Below, in pieces: positions 57,017 to 64,000 of a stretch of DNA of 64,000 nucleotides. Source of the DNA: Mycobacterium sp. DL440 (GTDB taxonomy: Bacteria; Actinomycetota; Actinomycetes; Mycobacteriales; Mycobacteriaceae); assembly GCF_011745145.1 (NCBI RefSeq), contig NZ_CP050191.1, positions 1,836,481-1,900,480 of the forward strand, given 5' to 3'. The stretch's first letter is position 1. The number at the start of each line of letters is the position of its first letter. The position numbers were made by a program, and so were the translations under genes. The notes beneath the pieces were generated by a model. That model ran no database searches. It was not told the origin of the DNA and worked only from the letters and a program-made list of their open reading frames with translations.

Positions 57017-58145
57017 CGAACAATCGAAATGACAGGGCGGTCCTGGTACTCGAGGACGGGCGCGTCTTCACGGGTACGACCTTCGGAGCAGTCGGGCAGA
57101 CCCTCGGGGAAGCGGTGTTCTCCACCGGCATGTCGGGCTACCAGGAAACGCTCACCGATCCCAGCTATCACGGCCAGATCGTGGTCGCCACCGCACCGCA
57201 GATCGGCAACACCGGGTGGAACTCCGAGGACGGCGAGAGCCGCGACGACAGAATCTGGGTGGCCGGTTACGCCGTGCGTGATCCCTCGCCGCGAGCATCG
57301 AACTGGCGCGCCAGTGGGACGCTCGACGACGAGTTGATCCGCCAGGGCATCGTGGGCATCGCGGGGATCGACACCCGGGCGGTGGTGCGCCACCTGCGCA
57401 CCCGCGGTTCGATGAAGGCCGGGTTGTTTTCGGGATCGGCCTTGGCAGGGACCGACGAGCTGGTGGCTCGCGTGCTGGACCAGCCCTCGATGCTGGGCGC
57501 GGATCTGGCGGGGCAGGTCAGCACGCAGAGTTCCTACGTTGTGGAACCGGAAGGCGGCCACAGGTTTACGGTCGCGGCAGTCGACCTGGGTATCAAGACC
57601 AACACGCCGCGCAACTTCGCGCGGCGCGGGATTCGCAGCCACGTGCTGCCGTCATCGGTGAACTTCGATCAGATCGCCGACCTCAAGCCGGACGGGGTGT
57701 TCCTGTCCAACGGCCCCGGTGATCCGGCCACCGCCGACCACATCGTCGCGGTGACCCGTGAGGTGCTCGGCGCCGGAATCCCGTTGTTCGGCATCTGCTT
57801 CGGCAACCAGATCCTGGGCCGCGCCCTGGGCCGGTCCACCTACAAGATGGTGTTCGGCCACCGCGGTATCAACATCCCGGTCATCGACCACATCACCGGG
57901 CGGGTGGCGATCACCGCCCAGAACCACGGGTTCGCGCTGGAGGGTGAGGCGGGGGAGAAATTCGACACCCCCTTCGGCACTGGCGAGGTCAGCCATACCT
58001 GCGCCAACGACGGTGTGGTGGAAGGCATCCGGCTGGCTGATGGCCGGGCGTTCTCGGTCCAGTACCACCCGGAAGCCGCGGCCGGCCCGCATGACGCGGA
58101 ATACCTGTTCGACCAGTTCGTCGACCTGATGGCAGGAGAGAAGTA

Positions 58146-58146
<1 letters not shown>
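57013..58146 (+). CDS. carA: Carbamoyl-phosphate synthase small subunit
   Basis: A 377-residue glutaminase subunit. The class I glutamine amidotransferase domain has nucleophile Cys at about residue 262 ([11 protein letters not shown]) and the His/Glu pair in [12 protein letters not shown]. It supplies ammonia to CarB for arginine and pyrimidine synthesis. ATG 57013 overlaps the previous stop; the longer frame from 56731 overlaps that gene and is not real. Confidence 0.95.
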
Positions 58147-61499
<3,353 letters not shown>

Positions 61500-61501
61500 C
61501 C

Positions 61502-62329
61502 ATGGACGCTTTCGGGCAACGGCTGGCCGACGCGGTGTCGGAGCGGGGGCCCCTGTGCCCCGGCATCGACCCGCATCCCGAACTGCTGCGGGCATGGGAT
61601 CTGTCCACCGACGCCGACGGTCTGGCGGCGTTCAGTGACATCTGCGTGACGGCGTTCGCCGGATTCGCGATGGTCAAGCCGCAGGTGGCGTTCTTCGAGG
61701 CCTACGGCTCAGCGGGTTTCGCGGTGCTGGAACGCACGATGGCGGCGCTGCGCGAGGCCGGGGTGCTGGTGCTGGCCGACGCCAAGCGGGGGGATATCGG
61801 CTCGACGATGGCCGCCTATGCAACGGCATGGGCCGGTGACTCACCGTTGGCGGCCGACGCGGTGACCGCATCGCCGTATCTGGGTTTCGGGTCGTTGCAG
61901 CCATTGCTGGACACCGCAGCGGCCCACGGCCGCGGGGTGTTCGTGCTGGCCGCCACCTCCAATCCTGAGGGGCCCAGCGTGCAGCGGGCCATGGCCGGGT
62001 CGCGGACCGTCGCCCAGTCCGTCGTCGACGATGTGGCCAGCGTAAATCGGCTCGCTGCGAATCGGACCGCAGCTCACTTCACTGGATCGGTGGGTGTGGT
62101 GGTCGGGGCGACGGTCACCGACCTGCCGGATCTCAGCGCGCTGGGTGGGCCGGTGTTGGTGCCCGGTGTCGGCGCCCAGGGTGGGCGTGCCGACGCGCTG
62201 GGCGGGTTCGGGGGCGCCCAATTGGTGCTGCCCGCGGTGTCGCGTGAGGTGCTGCGGGCGGGCCCTGTGGTGGCCGATCTGCGTGCGGCGGCCGAACGCC
62301 TGCGCGACGCGGTCGCCTACCTCGCCTGA
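61502..62329 (+). CDS. pyrF: Orotidine 5'-phosphate decarboxylase (long, mycobacterial type)
   Basis: A 275-residue TIM-barrel enzyme. The catalytic cluster is [12 protein letters not shown] near residue 94, in the D-x-K-x-x-D order. It yields UMP, the effector sensed by PyrR. ATG 61502 starts 3 bases after carB. pyrD and pyrE are not in the window. A terminator hairpin follows at 62378-62405. Confidence 0.95.
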   Translation: MDAFGQRLADAVSERGPLCPGIDPHPELLRAWDLSTDADGLAAFSDICVTAFAGFAMVKPQVAFFEAYGSAGFAVLERTMAALREAGVLVLADAKRGDIGSTMAAYATAWAGDSPLAADAVTASPYLGFGSLQPLLDTAAAHGRGVFVLAATSNPEGPSVQRAMAGSRTVAQSVVDDVASVNRLAANRTAAHFTGSVGVVVGATVTDLPDLSALGGPVLVPGVGAQGGRADALGGFGGAQLVLPAVSREVLRAGPVVADLRAAAERLRDAVAYLA

Positions 62330-62377
62330 GGGCGTATCCGGCCCATCGTGCGGCCGCAAGTCAAAGTGAAAACGAAA

Positions 62378-62405
62378 AGGGCGATCCGCCGTGGCGGACC
62401 GCCCT
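62378..62405 (+). terminator. Terminator after pyrF
   Basis: Thirteen-base arms (62378-62390, 62393-62405) pair with one mismatch, preceded by an A-rich stretch and followed by CTTCG. Ends the pyr operon. Confidence 0.75.
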
Positions 62406-62449
62406 CTTCGTGATGTTGGCGCGCGGTTTTCCACGCCTTGGTAGTGCTC

Positions 62450-62481
62450 GTCGCGCTAGCGCGACCTAGGTGTAGAAACCG
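62450..62481. repeat. Perfect palindrome next to a motif shared with 27421-27441
   Basis: GTCGCGCTAGCGCGAC (62450-62465) is a perfect 16-base palindrome. The overlapping 62461-62481 repeats the right arm of the inverted repeat at 27387-27441 with two or three changes. No gene covers it. It may be a dispersed small repeat or a protein-binding site. Confidence 0.55.
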
Positions 62482-62556
62482 GTGAGCCGGTCGAGAAGTG
62501 ATTGAGCGCAATCAATTTGGTTCAAGGCGCTGCCAGATACGGTGCGGCGCACCGGG

Positions 62557-63075
62557 TCACAGCGGAATCCAGACTCCGAAGAACCAGAATCCCCATCCGT
62601 TGAAGTCCGGATTGAAGAGGGGGCTCACCCACCTGCCGTTGTAATTGAACGGCTGGTGGTCGAACCTGCCCTGGTCCATCCCGCGCCAGGACAGATCGGG
62701 CGGTGGCGCGCCCCAGTGCCCGCCGCGGTCATCGGGTCCGCCATGGTCGCCTGGCCAGCCAGGTCCGCCAGGTCCTCGGTCACCGGGTCCACCTGGTCCA
62801 CCGGGGCCACCGGGGCCGCGGTCACCGGGTCCGCCGGGGCCGCGGTCACCAGGTCCGCCAGGTCCGCCGGGTCCTCGGTCACCGGGTCCGCCAGGTCCAC
62901 CTGGGCCGTGGTCGCCCGGCCCTCCTGGTCCACCGGGTCCGCCGGGGCCCTGGCAATTGCCGAAGCCGCACGGCGGTCCGGGTTGGGCAACCGCTACGCC
63001 CGCTCCGGCCGCCAAAGTGGCGGTTCCGAGCGCTATGGCGAGGGCAGAAGCGCAGGTCAAGCGCTTGATGTTCAT
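62557..63075 (-). CDS. Secreted GPG-repeat (collagen-like) protein
   Basis: A 172-residue protein. A clear signal peptide (about residues 1-30, ending VAVAQ) precedes a stretch of about 80 residues made of Gly-Pro-Gly triplets punctuated by Asp-Arg or Asp-His (GPGGPGGPGDR units of variable length). The C-terminal domain is aromatic (RWVSPLFNPDFNGWGFWF). Repeat number is likely variable between strains. Gly-X-Y-like chains in bacteria can form triple helices, but the phase shifts at each DR/DH argue against one long helix. Located where M. tuberculosis has a PE/PPE pair (from memory). Confidence 0.85.
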   Translation of the reverse strand: MNIKRLTCASALAIALGTATLAAGAGVAVAQPGPPCGFGNCQGPGGPGGPGGPGDHGPGGPGGPGDRGPGGPGGPGDRGPGGPGDRGPGGPGGPGGPGDRGPGGPGWPGDHGGPDDRGGHWGAPPPDLSWRGMDQGRFDHQPFNYNGRWVSPLFNPDFNGWGFWFFGVWIPL

Positions 63076-63565
63076 GTCCAGCTTCCCTTCGGGGGTAATG
63101 GATACCCGACCTGGGCAAGGCTATTTAGCCAAGCTGTGTAATCGCTATGCGGCAACTGGGCAAGGGTTAGGCACCGTGTGCACGCGTCGTCGTTTGACGT
63201 GCGCGTCACCGGTTCCGACACGCCCGACACGCCGTGACCAGCGAAAACTTTTTTTACCCGCCGGTAATCGCAGGTTCGGGGGCCGTTGCCGCGAGTATCG
63301 GGCGCCTTCGGCATTAGCTGCCGGTTCCTCGAAAACCATTGACTTGCAGGAATATCCGGCCCGGCGGCCTGTCCGCGTCGGTGCTGGGCGGCGGTTTCGG
63401 GGGAAAACCGGGGGTCGCCGGAGTGCACTACACGCTGGGCTTTTAGCGCCGTAACCAGGGGGTGGGGTTAGCGTTTGTCAGCCTGCGTGGGTACGGTCGT
63501 CGTCGCTGGCTGGTTTGCACTCCAGCCGTACAAAACAAGTGATGGCCGAAGAGAAATCGCCAGGA
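63076..63565. other. Intergenic region, about 490 bases without a gene
   Basis: Between the divergent GPG-repeat gene and mihF. I see a T7 run near 63250 and several short G-rich tracts, but no coding frame with recognisable sequence and no clear riboswitch. It should contain promoters for both flanking genes. Confidence 0.5.
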
Positions 63566-63578
63566 GACGGAGGAAACC

Positions 63579-63893
63579 GTGGCCCTTCCCCAGTTGACCG
63601 ACGAACAGCGCGCGGCAGCGTTGGAGAAGGCTGCTGCCGCACGTCGAGCGCGAGCCGAGCTCAAGGATCGGCTCAAGCGTGGCGGCACCAACCTCAAGCA
63701 GGTGCTCACCGACGCCGAGACCGATGAGGTCTTGGGCAAGATGAAGGTTTCCGCGCTGCTCGAAGCCCTGCCCAAGGTGGGCAAGGTCAAGGCACAGGAG
63801 ATCATGACCGAGCTGGAGATCGCTCCGACCCGCCGTCTGCGCGGCCTCGGTGATCGTCAGCGCAAGGCCCTCCTGGAGAAGTTCGACCAGTAG
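63579..63893 (+). CDS. mihF: Mycobacterial integration host factor
   Basis: A 104-residue basic nucleoid protein specific to actinobacteria. LPQLTDEQRAAALEKAAAARRARAELK (in part) forms the N-terminal helix; LEALPKVGKVKAQEIM and RRLRGLGDRQRKALLEKF make the helix-two-turn-helix DNA-binding part. It bends DNA and supports phage L5 integrase. GTG 63579 has GGAGG 5 bases upstream. Confidence 0.95.
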   Translation: MALPQLTDEQRAAALEKAAAARRARAELKDRLKRGGTNLKQVLTDAETDEVLGKMKVSALLEALPKVGKVKAQEIMTELEIAPTRRLRGLGDRQRKALLEKFDQ

Positions 63894-63904
63894 AGGTTCC
63901 CGCA

Positions 63905-64000
63905 TTGAGCGCTGGTAGGGGGGTCGGACAACACACAGCGACGGCTCCGGTCGTCGTGTTGTCCGGCCCCTCCGCCGTCGGGAAGTCCACCGTGGTCCGT
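63905..64000 (+). CDS. gmk: Guanylate kinase, N-terminal fragment (runs off the right edge)
   Basis: From a TTG at 63905 (AGAGG eight bases upstream) 32 codons are visible. They end in the P-loop region VVLSGPSAVGKSTVVR, the start of guanylate kinase in mycobacteria. It follows mihF as in M. tuberculosis. The rest of the enzyme lies outside the window. Confidence 0.88.
   Translation, partial: MSAGRGVGQHTATAPVVVLSGPSAVGKSTVVR

Noticed and set aside
62755..62955. CRISPR-like repetitive DNA.
   Set aside because: The repeat period is short and irregular, has no spacers, and is translated as Gly-Pro-Gly units inside an open frame with a signal peptide.

Overview
The window is a piece of a high-GC mycobacterial chromosome, most likely an environmental or rapidly growing species (Mycolicibacterium type). 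The evidence is the gene order rpsA-independent aspS / ATP-grasp cluster / rarA / alaS-ruvX-mltG-aro genes / pepQ-efp-nusB / pyrR-pyrBC-carAB-pyrF-mihF-gmk, the PyrR-type leader, the mycobacterial integration host factor, an NDMA-dependent alcohol dehydrogenase and a 13E12-family HNH protein. From memory, 1-33.8 kb matches the M. tuberculosis Rv2575 to Rv2533 block and 53.6-64 kb matches Rv1379 to Rv1389; here the two are joined by about 20 kb of accessory genes. I saw no rRNA, tRNA or CRISPR.

Layout. 1-6.4 kb: membrane-anchored zinc peptidase, carboxylesterase, SRPBCC protein, ketopantoate-reductase-like enzyme, aspS, F420-type nitroreductase. 6.4-9.8 kb: a lower-GC island at the 3' end of a thiolase gene. 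Three copies of the thiolase 3' end (6490-6564, 7634-7791, and the intact gene) flank two cargo segments. One carries an orphan proteasome-beta-like (Ntn hydrolase) gene; the other carries a phage head-tail-type relic and a two-TM coiled-coil protein. 9.8-13.3 kb: thiolase with divergent HxlR regulator, DUF389 and GAP-family membrane proteins. 13.4-18.1 kb: ATP-grasp/alpha-E ligase, transglutaminase and zinc peptidase. 18.2-22 kb: DUF3097, rarA, a GlsB-type protein, a tandem ABM-like protein and YjbQ. 22.1-31 kb: alaS-ruvX-mltG-aroE-prepilin peptidase-aroC-aroK-aroB; the aroQ gene expected after aroB is absent. 31-33.8 kb: membrane protein, pepQ, efp, nusB.

33.8-53.5 kb is the accessory interval. 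It holds a 13E12 HNH gene and a seven-gene-scale, overlapping operon (GntR, dicluster ferredoxin, substrate-binding lipoprotein with a NosL-like tail, ABC permease, ABC ATPase, AprA-like flavoprotein fused to HEAT repeats). After it come an aldehyde dehydrogenase with a divergent LuxR (LAL) regulator, a serine hydrolase, and an AraC regulator divergent from an NDMA alcohol dehydrogenase / aldehyde dehydrogenase / MFS transporter set. 53.5-62.4 kb is the pyrimidine operon under a PyrR RNA leader; then a secreted GPG-repeat protein, mihF and the start of gmk.

The strongest candidates for undescribed biology are the NosL-fused importer with the AprAB-like HEAT flavoprotein, and the orphan proteasome-like protein in the thiolase-end integration island. 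Functions are inferred from recognisable motifs and family memory only; no database search was run.
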